Shown in pieces: positions 8,131 to 16,751 of a stretch of 64,000 nt of DNA; within the stretch, counting starts at the first letter, position 1; each line of letters begins with the position of its first letter. The translations under genes were made by a program, and so were the position numbers. This DNA comes from an uncultured Collinsella sp. (lineage in GTDB: Bacteria; Actinomycetota; Coriobacteriia; Coriobacteriales; Coriobacteriaceae), in contig CAAFPY010000004.1 in NCBI GenBank assembly GCA_900764955.1, positions 1-64,000 of the forward strand, given 5' to 3'. The notes beneath the pieces are model-generated. The model did no database searches, had not been told where the DNA came from, and saw nothing but the letters and a program-made list of their open reading frames with translations.

Positions 8131-8940
8131 ATGCTTCAGGCACTTCTGCTCGCCATCTGGGCGGGTCTGTGCACTTGGGACCAGTTCGGTCCCCACCTGG
8201 GCTTCCGCAAGCCCCTGCTGGCATCCGTCGGCGTCGGCATCATCCTCGGTGACATGACGACCGCCATCATGATCGGCGCGACCATGGAGCTCATGTGGCT
8301 CGGCGTCAACAACATCGGCGCTTATGTTCCGCCGGATGTCATCTCCGGCACCATCGTCGGTGCCGCCCTGGGCATCATGGGTTCCACCGACACCGCCAGC
8401 GCCATCGCCCTGGCAGTCGCCATCGGCATCCCCACCGCCACCTTGGTTCAGCAGCTGAACATCTTGGTCATGACCACTAACGTCTCGCTTGTCCACGGTG
8501 CCGACAAGGCCATCGAGTCCGGTAAGTTCAACGCCGTCAACAAGTTCTTCTGGACCGGCGCCCTGTGCTTCTTCCTGACCCGCGCCGTTCCCGTCTTCAT
8601 CGCCACGGGCATCGGCTCCTTCGTGATCGAGGACATCATGGCCTTCCTGCAGAACCAGGTTCCGTGGGTCCTCACCGGCTTCTCCACCGCCGGTGGCATG
8701 ATGCCCGCCGTCGGTCTGGCCATGCTCCTCACCATGATGATGAAGAAGAACATGTGGATCTTCCTGCTGCTCGGCTTTATCATGGCCGCCTTCCTCAACG
8801 TCCCGACCGTGGGCATCGCGCTCGCCGCTTGCGCCGCCGCCGGCGTGTGGGACGTCATTACCGAGGGCCAGAAGAATCAACCCGCCCCTGCCGCCGCCTC
8901 TGCCGCCGGCTCCGATGATGACGAGGAGTACGATCTCTAA
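8131..8940 (+). CDS. Mannose-family PTS component IIC (membrane)
   Basis: A 269-residue polytopic membrane protein forming, with IID, the sugar channel. It begins MLQALLLAIWAGLCTWDQFGPHLGF; the start at 8131 is supported by GGGAAGGAG 8-9 bases upstream, while 8086 has none. Conserved IIC blocks include GDMTTAIMIGATMELMWLG and the IIC-specific PPDVISGTIVGAALGI. The C-terminal tail is Ala/Pro-rich and acidic. Its TAA overlaps the ATG of IID (TAATG), so the two are translationally coupled. Confidence 0.95.
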   Translation: MLQALLLAIWAGLCTWDQFGPHLGFRKPLLASVGVGIILGDMTTAIMIGATMELMWLGVNNIGAYVPPDVISGTIVGAALGIMGSTDTASAIALAVAIGIPTATLVQQLNILVMTTNVSLVHGADKAIESGKFNAVNKFFWTGALCFFLTRAVPVFIATGIGSFVIEDIMAFLQNQVPWVLTGFSTAGGMMPAVGLAMLLTMMMKKNMWIFLLLGFIMAAFLNVPTVGIALAACAAAGVWDVITEGQKNQPAPAAASAAGSDDDEEYDL

Positions 8941-9770
8941 TGGGTAAGATCTCCAACTCCACCCTGAACAAGGTCCTGCTGCGCACCCAGGGTTGCCAAT
9001 TCGCGCACAACTACGAGCGCATGCAGTCGCTGTCCCTGACCTACTGCTTTGCCCCTGTCCTCGAGGAGCTCTACAAGGACGCCCCCAAGGAGGAGCGCGT
9101 TAACGCCATGAAGCGCCACCTCGAGTACTTCAACACCCACCCGCTCGCGATCCCCTTCATCCTTGGCATCACCGCCGCCCTGGAGGAGACCACGGATGAG
9201 GATCAGAAGGACACCGTCGTCGGCATCAAGACCTCCCTCATGGGTCCCTTCGCCGGCCTTGGTGACTCCCTGCTGAACCTCACCTGGTTCCCGATCGCCG
9301 GCTCCATCGGCGCATCTATGTGCGTCGACAACGGCTCCATTGTGGGTCCGCTCGTGATGTTCTTGCTCATCAACCTGCTGTACTGGCCGCTGAAGTACTT
9401 CGGCCTGCACAAGGGTTACGAGATGGGCATGGAGCTCGTCGAGAAGGCGGGCGTCCAGGTCTTCGACCGTCTGGGCAACCTCGCCAACGTGCTGGGCGTC
9501 ATGGTCACCGGCGGCCTGATCGCCACGACCGTTAAGCTCAAGCTTGCCGTGCAGTTCGCCTTCGGTGAGGGTGACCCGCTGGTGCTCCAGGACCAGCTCG
9601 ATAAGGTGTTGCCCTTCCTGCTGCCTGTCGTTCTGACTTTCATCTGCTATCGCCTGCTCAAGAAGGGCCAGGGCAAGAACTCCGCCCAGATCATCATCGG
9701 TCTGATTGTGTTCTCCCTTGTGTTCGCCGCTATCGGTTTCTACTTCCCGGCGTTCAAGATCTTCGCCTAA
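8940..9770 (+). CDS. Mannose-family PTS component IID (membrane)
   Basis: A 276-residue partner of IIC. The conserved QGCQFAHNYERMQSLSLTYC, the HLEYFNTHPLAIPFILGI block and LMGPFAGLGDSLLNLTWFPI are hallmark IID sequences, with hydrophobic helices at the C terminus. The substrate is not encoded in these motifs. The downstream sulfatases, anSME and anion exporter suggest a sulfated mono- or disaccharide, such as a sulfated hexosamine from mucin or glycosaminoglycans (inference). Confidence 0.95.
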   Translation: MGKISNSTLNKVLLRTQGCQFAHNYERMQSLSLTYCFAPVLEELYKDAPKEERVNAMKRHLEYFNTHPLAIPFILGITAALEETTDEDQKDTVVGIKTSLMGPFAGLGDSLLNLTWFPIAGSIGASMCVDNGSIVGPLVMFLLINLLYWPLKYFGLHKGYEMGMELVEKAGVQVFDRLGNLANVLGVMVTGGLIATTVKLKLAVQFAFGEGDPLVLQDQLDKVLPFLLPVVLTFICYRLLKKGQGKNSAQIIIGLIVFSLVFAAIGFYFPAFKIFA

Positions 9771-9802
9771 TCGCGAGCTTATCAAAAGGCAAATCGTTTG
9801 AT

Positions 9803-9835
9803 GCCCGCGCCCCGCATGCCGGGCGCGGGCCTCGT
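9803..9835 (+). other. Intercistronic hairpin between IID and the first sulfatase gene
   Basis: A 10-bp perfect GC stem (GCCCGCGCCC/GGGCGCGGGC, loop of 8) is followed by a weak T-containing stretch (CTCGTTGTCT). It may act as a partial terminator or protect the upstream PTS mRNA, lowering sulfatase expression relative to the PTS. Confidence 0.65.
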
Positions 9836-9939
9836 TGTCTCATGTGCTCTCCATCGTGCGCGATCGGGGTGCGCTCCATTATGCCCATGTGCCTTTGGCG
9901 TATCGCCATCTGGCAAATCCAACTATCGAAAGGATGCCA

Positions 9940-11436
9940 ATGAGAACCGTCCTCGTGCTCATGGATACTCTGCGTCGCGACGTCCTGTCGTGCTACAACC
10001 CCGCAACCGACGTCCAGACCCCCAATCTCGATGCCTTTGCCGAGCGTTCCTGCGTGTTCGACAACCACTGGATCGGCTCGGCTCCCTGCATGCCTGCCCG
10101 CCGCGACATCCTCACCGGTCGCTACAACTTCCTCGAGCGCCCCTGGGGCCCCATCGAGCCCTTCGATGTGACGCTGCCGGCCTGCCTGCGCGCGAACGGC
10201 AACTTCTGCCACATCACCACCGACCACTGCCACTACCTACGCACCGGTGGCGAGGGCTACCTCCAGGAGTTTAACACCTGGGATTACTACCGCGGCCAGG
10301 AGGGCGACCCGTGGGTCAGCCGCATCGATGAGCCGAATAACATGCCCGAGACCTTCTACGGGCGCGTGCGCGAGCAGTACCAGAAGAACCGTCAGCTCTG
10401 GCCCAACGAAGAGGACATGCCGAGCCCCAAGACCTTCCAGTCCGCCTGCGACTGGATCGACGGCAATGCTGGGGCCGACGACTTCTTCCTTATGGTTGAG
10501 GCCTTCGACCCGCACGAGCCCTTCGATGTGCCCGACAAGTACATGGAGATGTACGGCGGCACTGGCGAGCTCGACCGCGACTACTTCGAGATTCCTGAGT
10601 ACAAGCGCGTCTCCGCCACCGACGTCAACAAGGGCGCGGAGGACTACCTGCAGCGCCGCTACAAGGCCCTCGTCACCATGACCGACCGCTGGTTTGGTAG
10701 GCTCATCGACAAGCTCGAGGAGCGCGGGATGCTGGACGATACCATGGTCATGGTCACCACCGACCACGGCTATTTCCTGGGCGAGCGCGACTACATGGGC
10801 AAAAACTACATGCACCTGTATAACGAGCTCGCGCATCTGCCGTTCATTGTGCACTTCCCGGGTAACGCCCGCGCCGGCGAGCATGCCCGCCAGCTCACTC
10901 AGGCAATCGACATCATGCCCACGGTGCTTGAGGCCCACGGCTGCGAGATTCCCGCAGATGTGTGCGGCACCTCCCTCGTGCCGCTCATGACGGATGCTGA
11001 CGCGCCCACGCGTGGCTACGCCCTGTACGGCGTGCACGCCATGACCGTCAACGTCACCGACGGCCGCTACACCTACTTCCGCGCGCCGGTCGCCGGCAAC
11101 CAGCCGTGCTTCGAGTACACCGCACTGCCGCACACCATCCGCAAAAAGATGGGTTCGGACTGCCCGGAGGAGATTGAGTGTGGCCGCTACTTCAAACGCA
11201 CCAAGTACCCGCTGTTCAAGATCCCCTGTAAGAAGCCGGCCCAGATCGAGGGAGCCACGCCGCTCGCCGAGGTCGAGCAGACGATGCTGTTCGACCTTGA
11301 GAGTGACTACGGCCAGGTTAATAATCTCGCCGGCAAGGACGACCACGCCGAACAGCGCATGATTGACCTGCTGCTGCGCGGCCTGGAGGAGCATGAGTCC
11401 CCGGCCGAGCAAAAGGAGCGCCTGGGCTTGGCCTAA
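9940..11436 (+). CDS. Cys-type sulfatase, cytoplasmic (sulfatase 1)
   Basis: The product would hydrolyse sulfate esters. It is 498 residues long and begins MRTVLVLMDTLRRDVLSCYNP; the metal-binding Asp lies in LMDTLRRD. The active-site motif is SAPCMPARRDILTGRY, that is C-x-P-x-R, whose Cys must be oxidised to formylglycine. The second metal site is VTTDHGYFLGERDYMGK. The start at 9940 has GAAAGG 6 bases upstream; no signal peptide is present, so the enzyme is expected in the cytoplasm. That fits a PTS-imported sulfated sugar being desulfated inside the cell. The Cys-type active site matches the anSME gene immediately downstream. Confidence 0.92.
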   Translation: MRTVLVLMDTLRRDVLSCYNPATDVQTPNLDAFAERSCVFDNHWIGSAPCMPARRDILTGRYNFLERPWGPIEPFDVTLPACLRANGNFCHITTDHCHYLRTGGEGYLQEFNTWDYYRGQEGDPWVSRIDEPNNMPETFYGRVREQYQKNRQLWPNEEDMPSPKTFQSACDWIDGNAGADDFFLMVEAFDPHEPFDVPDKYMEMYGGTGELDRDYFEIPEYKRVSATDVNKGAEDYLQRRYKALVTMTDRWFGRLIDKLEERGMLDDTMVMVTTDHGYFLGERDYMGKNYMHLYNELAHLPFIVHFPGNARAGEHARQLTQAIDIMPTVLEAHGCEIPADVCGTSLVPLMTDADAPTRGYALYGVHAMTVNVTDGRYTYFRAPVAGNQPCFEYTALPHTIRKKMGSDCPEEIECGRYFKRTKYPLFKIPCKKPAQIEGATPLAEVEQTMLFDLESDYGQVNNLAGKDDHAEQRMIDLLLRGLEEHESPAEQKERLGLA

Positions 11437-11455
11437 GATTCATGCGGTGATTGTG

Positions 11456-11500
11456 CGGGCCGGATGCGCCGCCTCGGGTAAGGAGGTGGTTTCCGGCCCG
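11456..11500 (+). other. Intercistronic hairpin before the anSME gene
   Basis: Outer stem CGGGCCGG/CCGGCCCG and inner stem GCCGCCTC/GAGGTGGT (with G-U pairs) form one long RNA hairpin in the 100-base gap. No T run follows, so it looks like an mRNA-processing or stability element rather than a terminator. Confidence 0.6.
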
Positions 11501-11539
11501 ATGAGTGAGGGCTAGCCTGTGCGAAGGGGGGTATGTGCC

Positions 11540-12640
11540 ATGTGCGCGAAGCATATTGGCTTTTTGATAAAACCGGCATCGAGTGCTTGCAACATGCGGT
11601 GCAGGTACTGCTTTTACTGCGATGTCGCTGCTCATCGCGAGGAGCGGAGCGCCCGCGTCATGGGCGAAGACGTGGCAAGTGCCATCATCGACCGTGCACT
11701 CGCCGTGGCGAGTGATGCGCACATTTCTTTCGCCTTCCAGGGCGGCGAGCCCACCCTGGCCGGCCTTGACTTCTTCCATTCGTTCGTCGCGCGGGTGGAG
11801 GAGCGCCGTGAGAACCAGCGGGTGAGCTGGGCGTTGCAGACCAACGGCTGCCTGATCGAAGAGGAATGGGCCGAGTTCTTCCGCGAGCACGGGTTCCTCA
11901 TCGGAGTCTCGGTTGACGCTTATCGCGACCTGCACGATTCGATGCGTCCCGATGCGCACGGTGCCGCTACGTACGCGCGCGTCATGAGCGGCGTTCGCCT
12001 GCTGCGCGAGCGCGGCGTGGACGTCAACATACTCTCGGTCCTCACCTCGCAGATGGCGGCGCATCCACAGCGCGTCTTCTCCTTCATCAAGCAGGAGAAG
12101 ATCACCCATATCCAGTTCATCCCGTGCCTGCCGGGCCTCGACGATGAGCGGGACACGTTCTCGCTCGACCCGCGTGCCTTCTCCTCGTTCTACCGCCGCT
12201 TGTTCGACTTGTGGTGGCGCGAGCTCGGTGCTGGGCGCTATGTGAGCATCTGGCTGTTCGAGAACGTCATGCAGATGGCGCTCGGGCAGTTTCCGTCGCA
12301 GTGCGGTATGCTCGGCCGCTGCGCTCCGCAGTTCGTGGTGGAAAGCGACGGTTCGGTGTATCCGTGCGACTTCTATGCGCTGGATGAGTACCGCGTGGGC
12401 GATATTCGCGTCGATTCCCTTGAGGCAATGGCGACCTGTGAGACCATGCGCATGTTTTTGAACGAGCCGCGTCGCGATTGCGCGCGGTGCGCCGATTGCC
12501 CCTTTGAGGGCATTTGCCATCGCAACTGCAAGCGCCTGAACATCGCCTATTACGATGCGGGCTACTGCGGGCTGCGTGAGTTTTTGGAGTACGCCTATCC
12601 CGGCCTGCAGCGCGTGGCTCGCATGTTCACGCGGCGCTGA
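11540..12640 (+). CDS. Anaerobic sulfatase-maturating enzyme (radical SAM/SPASM)
   Basis: anSME converts the active-site Cys of sulfatases to C-alpha-formylglycine without oxygen. The 366-residue protein carries the radical SAM cluster motif CNMRCRYCFYC at about residues 15-25 and the anSME-like FAFQGGEPTLAGLDFF. The C-terminal SPASM region, with cysteines in CGMLGRCAPQ, YPCDFYALDE and CARCADCPFEGICHRNC, binds two auxiliary [4Fe-4S] clusters. The start at 11540 is preferred over 11519 because AAGGGGGG lies about 8 bases upstream and homologues begin MCAKHIGFLIKP-like. It sits between its two likely substrates. Confidence 0.93.
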   Translation: MCAKHIGFLIKPASSACNMRCRYCFYCDVAAHREERSARVMGEDVASAIIDRALAVASDAHISFAFQGGEPTLAGLDFFHSFVARVEERRENQRVSWALQTNGCLIEEEWAEFFREHGFLIGVSVDAYRDLHDSMRPDAHGAATYARVMSGVRLLRERGVDVNILSVLTSQMAAHPQRVFSFIKQEKITHIQFIPCLPGLDDERDTFSLDPRAFSSFYRRLFDLWWRELGAGRYVSIWLFENVMQMALGQFPSQCGMLGRCAPQFVVESDGSVYPCDFYALDEYRVGDIRVDSLEAMATCETMRMFLNEPRRDCARCADCPFEGICHRNCKRLNIAYYDAGYCGLREFLEYAYPGLQRVARMFTRR

Positions 12641-12741
12641 TCCTGCCCGGGTTTTGCCTCGTCGTAGTTGTGTGGGGCTCTGCGCCCCTCCCGCCTTGAC
12701 CACTCAATCTTCATCCCGTTCCCGTGAGTTTGGAGTTCCCT

Positions 12742-14226
12742 ATGCCCCAGCAACCCAACGTTCTCCTTATCATGTGCGACCAGATGCGCGGCGACTGCCT
12801 GGGTATCGACGGCCATCCGGACGTGCAGACGCCCTACTTGGACACGCTCGCCGCCGACGGCATGCTGTTCGAGAACGCCTACTCCGCCTGCCCGAGTTGC
12901 ATCCCGGCGCGCGCCGCCCTCTTTTGCGGCAAGACGCCCGCGGGCACGGGCCGCGTGGGTTACCAGGACGGTATCGCGTGGGAGTACGACCATATGCTCG
13001 CGCAGGAGATGCGCGACGGCGGCTACCAGACCGCCGTGGTAGGCAAGATGCACGTGCATCCGCCGCGTTTGGGCTGCGGCTTCGAGCACATGCGCCTGCA
13101 TGACGGCTACATCGGCCACTACCGCAAGGCGAACCTGCCGTACTGGATGCACCAGAACGTCTCCGACGACTACATGCGCTTCCTCAAAAATGAACTGGGC
13201 GAATTCGCCGACGTGAACGGTTCGGGCGTTGAGAACAACTCCTGGATCACCCATCCCTGGGCCTACGAGGAGCGCCTGCACCCCACCAACTGGGTGGTGG
13301 ACGAGTCCATCCGCTTTTTGGAGACCCGCGATCGCACGCGCCCGTTCTTCCTCATGACGAGCTTCGTGCGGCCCCACCCGCCCTTCGACGCGCCGCAGAC
13401 CTACTTCGATCTGTACCGCGACATGGAGCTGCGCGCGCCTGCCGCTGGCGATTGGGATGACGCCGATGCCACCGAGCGCGATGGCATGATCTTGGACAGC
13501 GTGCACGGCTGCCGCGACGCCGAGCTGCGCCGCGAGGCCATGGCGGGCTATTATGCCTGCATCACACATATGGACCACCAGATCGGCCGGCTCATCACGG
13601 CGCTCGAGAACGACGAGACCTACCACGACACCGTGATCGTGTTCTGCTCCGACCACGGCGAGATGCTCTTTGACCACAGTCTCTTTCGCAAGGTGTTGCC
13701 CTACGAGGGCTCCGCGCGCATCCCCTTCATCGTGCACGTGGGCAAAAACGTCGATGTGCCGGGCGGCGAGCGCGTTCGCGGCGTGAGCGAGAGCACGGTG
13801 GAACTCATGGACCTTATGCCCACCATCCTCGAGGCGTGCGACCTGCCCGTGCCCGAGGGCGTGGAGGGCGCCTCGCTCATGGGCGAGCTTACCGGCGCCG
13901 CGCCGCTGAACCGTGCATACCTGCACGGCGAGCACAGCGGCAGCCGCGAGCAGTCCAACCAGTGGATCGTGACCCCGCATGACAAGTACATCTGGTTCAC
14001 ACGGACCGGGGTGGAGCAGTATTTCGACCTGGACGCCGATCCGCGTGAGGAGCACGACCTCATCGACGCTCCGGAGCGCGCCGCGCGCATCGCCGTGCTC
14101 CGTGCCTGCCTGATTGAGGAGCTCGCTGGTCGCGAAGAGGGATATGTTCGTGACGGCGAGTTGGTGGCGGGACGTGCGCCCGCCGTTATGCTTGAGCGCC
14201 CCCGGCCCTCGCGCCTCCAACGTTAA
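12742..14226 (+). CDS. Cys-type sulfatase, cytoplasmic (sulfatase 2)
   Basis: A second sulfatase of 494 residues, only distantly similar to the first. Metal-binding start NVLLIMCDQMRGDCLG, active-site motif SACPSCIPARAALFCGK (C-x-P-x-R, Cys-type) and VFCSDHGEMLFDH are all present. It has no signal peptide, so the protein is likely cytoplasmic. The start at 12742 follows GGAG by 6-7 bases; GTG 12724 is a less likely alternative. Two divergent sulfatases with one maturase suggest two sulfate positions or two sulfated sugars are handled. Substrate position (O4, O6, N) cannot be decided from the motifs. Confidence 0.92.
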   Translation: MPQQPNVLLIMCDQMRGDCLGIDGHPDVQTPYLDTLAADGMLFENAYSACPSCIPARAALFCGKTPAGTGRVGYQDGIAWEYDHMLAQEMRDGGYQTAVVGKMHVHPPRLGCGFEHMRLHDGYIGHYRKANLPYWMHQNVSDDYMRFLKNELGEFADVNGSGVENNSWITHPWAYEERLHPTNWVVDESIRFLETRDRTRPFFLMTSFVRPHPPFDAPQTYFDLYRDMELRAPAAGDWDDADATERDGMILDSVHGCRDAELRREAMAGYYACITHMDHQIGRLITALENDETYHDTVIVFCSDHGEMLFDHSLFRKVLPYEGSARIPFIVHVGKNVDVPGGERVRGVSESTVELMDLMPTILEACDLPVPEGVEGASLMGELTGAAPLNRAYLHGEHSGSREQSNQWIVTPHDKYIWFTRTGVEQYFDLDADPREEHDLIDAPERAARIAVLRACLIEELAGREEGYVRDGELVAGRAPAVMLERPRPSRLQR

Positions 14227-14241
14227 GAGAAAGGCCTATCC

Positions 14242-14853
14242 ATGGATATGAAGACGATCGGCATTGTGGTCGTAGTGGTTGCGGTCGGGTTCACCATTTA
14301 CATGGAGGTCCAAAAGCGCACAACCTTCGCCAAGCTCGAGGCGTACCTGCGCGAGGGCGACCTCAACAACTACCTCAAGGTCCTGAACCGCCCGCTCACT
14401 AGCGTGCTGTACCCCAAGTACAACGTGCTTTTCATGCGCTTGAACGCAGCTCTTGCCATGGATGACGTCGAGGCATCCGAGCGCATCATCCGCGAGATGG
14501 GTTCGCTCAAGATGAGCGAGGAGCAGACACTCGCGCTGGCGGCAAAGGCGTTCTCCTTCTACGTGGAGATCGGGGATGAGCCCCACGCACGCGAGGTGCT
14601 CTCCTACCTCGAGGAGCACGGTGATCGCGAGGCTGCGCGTGCCGACCGTCGCACCTATGACGTCTTCCTCAAGGGCTCGTATGCCTATATCGACGAGATG
14701 GAGCGCGCGTTGTCGGAGGCGGCTGGCATGGAAGAGGCCCTGCTCTGCCAGATGCTCTCGGTTCAGTACGAGAACAAGGGTGACGAGGGGCGCGCCGCGT
14801 CCTATTGCGAGCGCGCTGAGCGGACGCTCGCAGCAGCCATGCCTGACAAGTAG
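14242..14853 (+). CDS. Small membrane-anchored helical (TPR-like) protein, unknown function
   Basis: The 203-residue product has one N-terminal membrane segment (IGIVVVVVAVGFTIYMEV, about residues 6-23) and a soluble remainder rich in alternating charged and hydrophobic residues with helix-pair spacing (FMRLNAALAMDDVEASERII, ALAAKAFSFYVEIGDEPHA, RAASYCERAERTLAAAM) that resembles tetratricopeptide repeats. It is 15 bases behind sulfatase 2 and clearly in the same operon. I do not recognise a family. A role in assembling or anchoring the sulfatase/PTS proteins at the membrane is possible but unsupported. Confidence 0.75.
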   Translation: MDMKTIGIVVVVVAVGFTIYMEVQKRTTFAKLEAYLREGDLNNYLKVLNRPLTSVLYPKYNVLFMRLNAALAMDDVEASERIIREMGSLKMSEEQTLALAAKAFSFYVEIGDEPHAREVLSYLEEHGDREAARADRRTYDVFLKGSYAYIDEMERALSEAAGMEEALLCQMLSVQYENKGDEGRAASYCERAERTLAAAMPDK

Positions 14854-14874
14854 GGAAGAGTCTAGGCGCTTCAT

Positions 14875-15124
14875 ATGCTAGCAATCGTATTCGCCATTGC
14901 GTTTTTCGCCTCTACCATCAGTGCCATCTGCGGTGTCGGCGGGGCATCATCATTAAGCCCGTGATGGACGCCGTGGGTGTCGCCGACGTGGCGACCATCA
15001 ACTTCCTGTCCGGATGCACCGCGAGGACAACATCGGGCACTTCGCCATGAGCGTTTCCACCGCGCTGCTGCTCGACGTCGTCTACGCGTGCATCTTCAAC
15101 CAGGATTACTTCGCTAACTACTAG
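14875..15124 (+). pseudogene. Broken TauE/SafE-type anion exporter gene
   Basis: ATG 14875 opens a frame resembling the start of the intact exporter at 15355 (AFFASTISAICGVGG, then IIIKPVMDAVGVADV and INFLSG after a one-base deletion in a G run near 14942). After about 45 codons the similarity ends and a different frame, ending in a hydrophobic stretch (HFAMSVSTALLLDVVYACIF) and stop at 15122-15124, follows. This is a decayed paralogue with internal deletion, at the position in the operon that the intact copy would be expected to occupy. Confidence 0.75.
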
Positions 15125-15354
15125 CGGCGTGTCGAGACGGTGCGCGGGCCATTGATGGACTCGGCAGGCAGATTGGCGGGGACGCCTAGCCCTTGGCGCA
15201 ACGGTGCTCCGCATGAGCGGCGTAAATAGGGACATATCGCGCAGCAGCGTTCGAGATATGTAAAAGTCCACAACCATACGCTGCGGTTTTGAATGATACG
15301 AACGCTTGCAATTCGTTGCATAGGGTGTTGCTCGATCGATAGGAGCTTGTTCGG

Positions 15355-16152
15355 ATGGGTCCTCAATACATCTTGGTCTTCGCGGTATGCTTCCTGGCGT
15401 CGCTTCTGGGGCCGCTCTGTGGCATCGGCGGCGGCGTGATCATCAAGCCCGTGGTCGACGCGATGAACGTCATGAGCGTGAGCACGGTGAGCTTCCTCTC
15501 GAGCATGTCGGTGCTCATCATGTCGCTCTCCACGCTCGCGCAGAACGCGGCGAGCGGGCAGTCTGATATCGACGCGCGGGCGATGTCGCCCATCGCCGTC
15601 AGCTCCGCGGTGGGCGGCGTGATCGGCAAGATGTTGTTCAACCGGCTGGGGTCCGTGTTCCCCGGCGCCGAGCTCGTCGGCGCGGTCCAGGCCGCCGTGC
15701 TCATCGTGCTCGCCGTCCTCGTGCTGGCCTACACGCTCAACAAGGCGCGCATCAAGGGCCTCAAGCTCGAGAATGCGTGGGCGCAGGCGCTCATAGGGTT
15801 CTGCGCCGGGGCGTGCTGGTCCTTCCTCGGCATCGGCGGCGGCCCCTTCAACCTGGCCATCCTCGTCTTCTTCTTCGCCATGGAGAGCAAGCCCGCCGCG
15901 CAGGCGTCGCTGTTCATCATCGCGTTCTCGCAGACGGCGAGCCTCATCTACACGCTGGCCACGGGCAGCGTGCCCGCGTTCCTCCCCGTGGTCCTGCTGG
16001 GCATGGCGGCGATGGCGGTGCTTGGGTCGGTCGTGGGGCGCCGCCTGCTGCGCCGGATGGACTCGGCGGCGGTCGATAAGCTCTACGTGTTCGCCCTCGT
16101 GCTCATCATCGTGATCTGCACGTACAATTTCATCCGGTTCTCGGTGCTCTAG
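15355..16152 (+). CDS. TauE/SafE family membrane protein (sulfite/organosulfonate-type exporter)
   Basis: A 265-residue polytopic membrane protein. The paired family motif appears twice: LLGPLCGIGGGVIIKPVVDA near the N terminus and FLGIGGGPFNLAILVFFF in the middle, with about eight hydrophobic segments. TauE/SafE members export small anions such as sulfite, sulfoacetate or sulfate. Placed behind two sulfatases it probably removes sulfate released in the cytoplasm (inference). AGGAG lies 10 bases before ATG 15355. A separate promoter is possible because 230 bases of pseudogene and spacer separate it from the operon. Confidence 0.88.
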   Translation: MGPQYILVFAVCFLASLLGPLCGIGGGVIIKPVVDAMNVMSVSTVSFLSSMSVLIMSLSTLAQNAASGQSDIDARAMSPIAVSSAVGGVIGKMLFNRLGSVFPGAELVGAVQAAVLIVLAVLVLAYTLNKARIKGLKLENAWAQALIGFCAGACWSFLGIGGGPFNLAILVFFFAMESKPAAQASLFIIAFSQTASLIYTLATGSVPAFLPVVLLGMAAMAVLGSVVGRRLLRRMDSAAVDKLYVFALVLIIVICTYNFIRFSVL

Positions 16153-16242
16153 TTCTTCGCCCCGAAACGGGATGCCGCGATAATGGAGCTGGAGCGCGGG
16201 CCTTCCTCTTCTGCCTTGAGGAGGTCGCCGTGTCCCGCTCGT

Positions 16243-16436
16243 CTCATGAGCGCCGATGGTGTTGAAGTCCTCTTGGCAATAAGTCGCGGCAGCGTCAGCC
16301 GCCAATTCAAAAAAGCCACAGGCGGAAGGCAAACCGCTTCAAAGCAAATTCACCCTCCAACAAATAGTGGATCCCCAACAAAGTCTTTAGCCTGAGCGAG
16401 CAGAGTTAAGCAGGCGTCAACGTGTCGTCTCCCAAG
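16243..16436 (+). pseudogene. Decayed 3' copy of the histidine phosphatase locus, with 61-bp repeat copy 2
   Basis: CATGAGCGCCGATG-GTTGAA, then GGCAGCG-CAGCCGCCAATTC matches the 3' half of the phosphatase gene at 4626-4700, but frames are broken and a central part is missing. From 16376 to 16436 the sequence is nearly identical to 4831-4891, including the old start of the AgaS remnant, and then diverges. Confidence 0.8.
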
Positions 16437-16542
16437 CCCGGCAGAGCAGCAACCTTAATATATTTCGCCGCCGCTCTGCCGGCCCAAGGCGACTCCACGC
16501 ACTTTACCTGCGTAAACAATGTGAGTGAAATATGAATCTCGA

Positions 16543-16568
16543 TGGATACGCCCGCAGCCGTGTATACT
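16543..16568 (+). promoter_or_regulatory. Probable promoter of the L3 operon, part of a 25-bp repeated promoter element
   Basis: TATACT at 16563-16568 is a good -10. The 25 bases 16543-16567 recur at 18408-18432 upstream of rplB with three mismatches, shared core CCGTGTATAC. No good -35 is visible at either site. Confidence 0.55.
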
Positions 16569-16751
16569 AAACAGCTGTGTGAAACCAGGGGAGTATTCTG
16601 GCTGGACAAAATGCCTGCTTAATAGGGTTGTCAGGTAGTCCGGGCGAAATACAAGGCTGGGGAGCACGTCGTGTAAGTAGTGGTCCTCTAGGGGCGTACG
16701 CTCGGTGGTGTACGCATTGTCCCAAGACCACGCGAGAGTTGGGATCATATC

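Larger units (their letters stand above)
16153..16751 (+). other. Gene-free spacer before the ribosomal protein operon
   Basis: Apart from the pseudogene fragment above, it holds a 10-bp inverted repeat CCGGCAGAGC/GCTCTGCCGG (16438-16447 and 16473-16482) and the promoter/leader of rplC. The leader from about 16575 to 16751 (about 175 bases) is long enough for r-protein feedback structure. rpsJ (S10), usually first in this operon, is absent. Confidence 0.7.
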
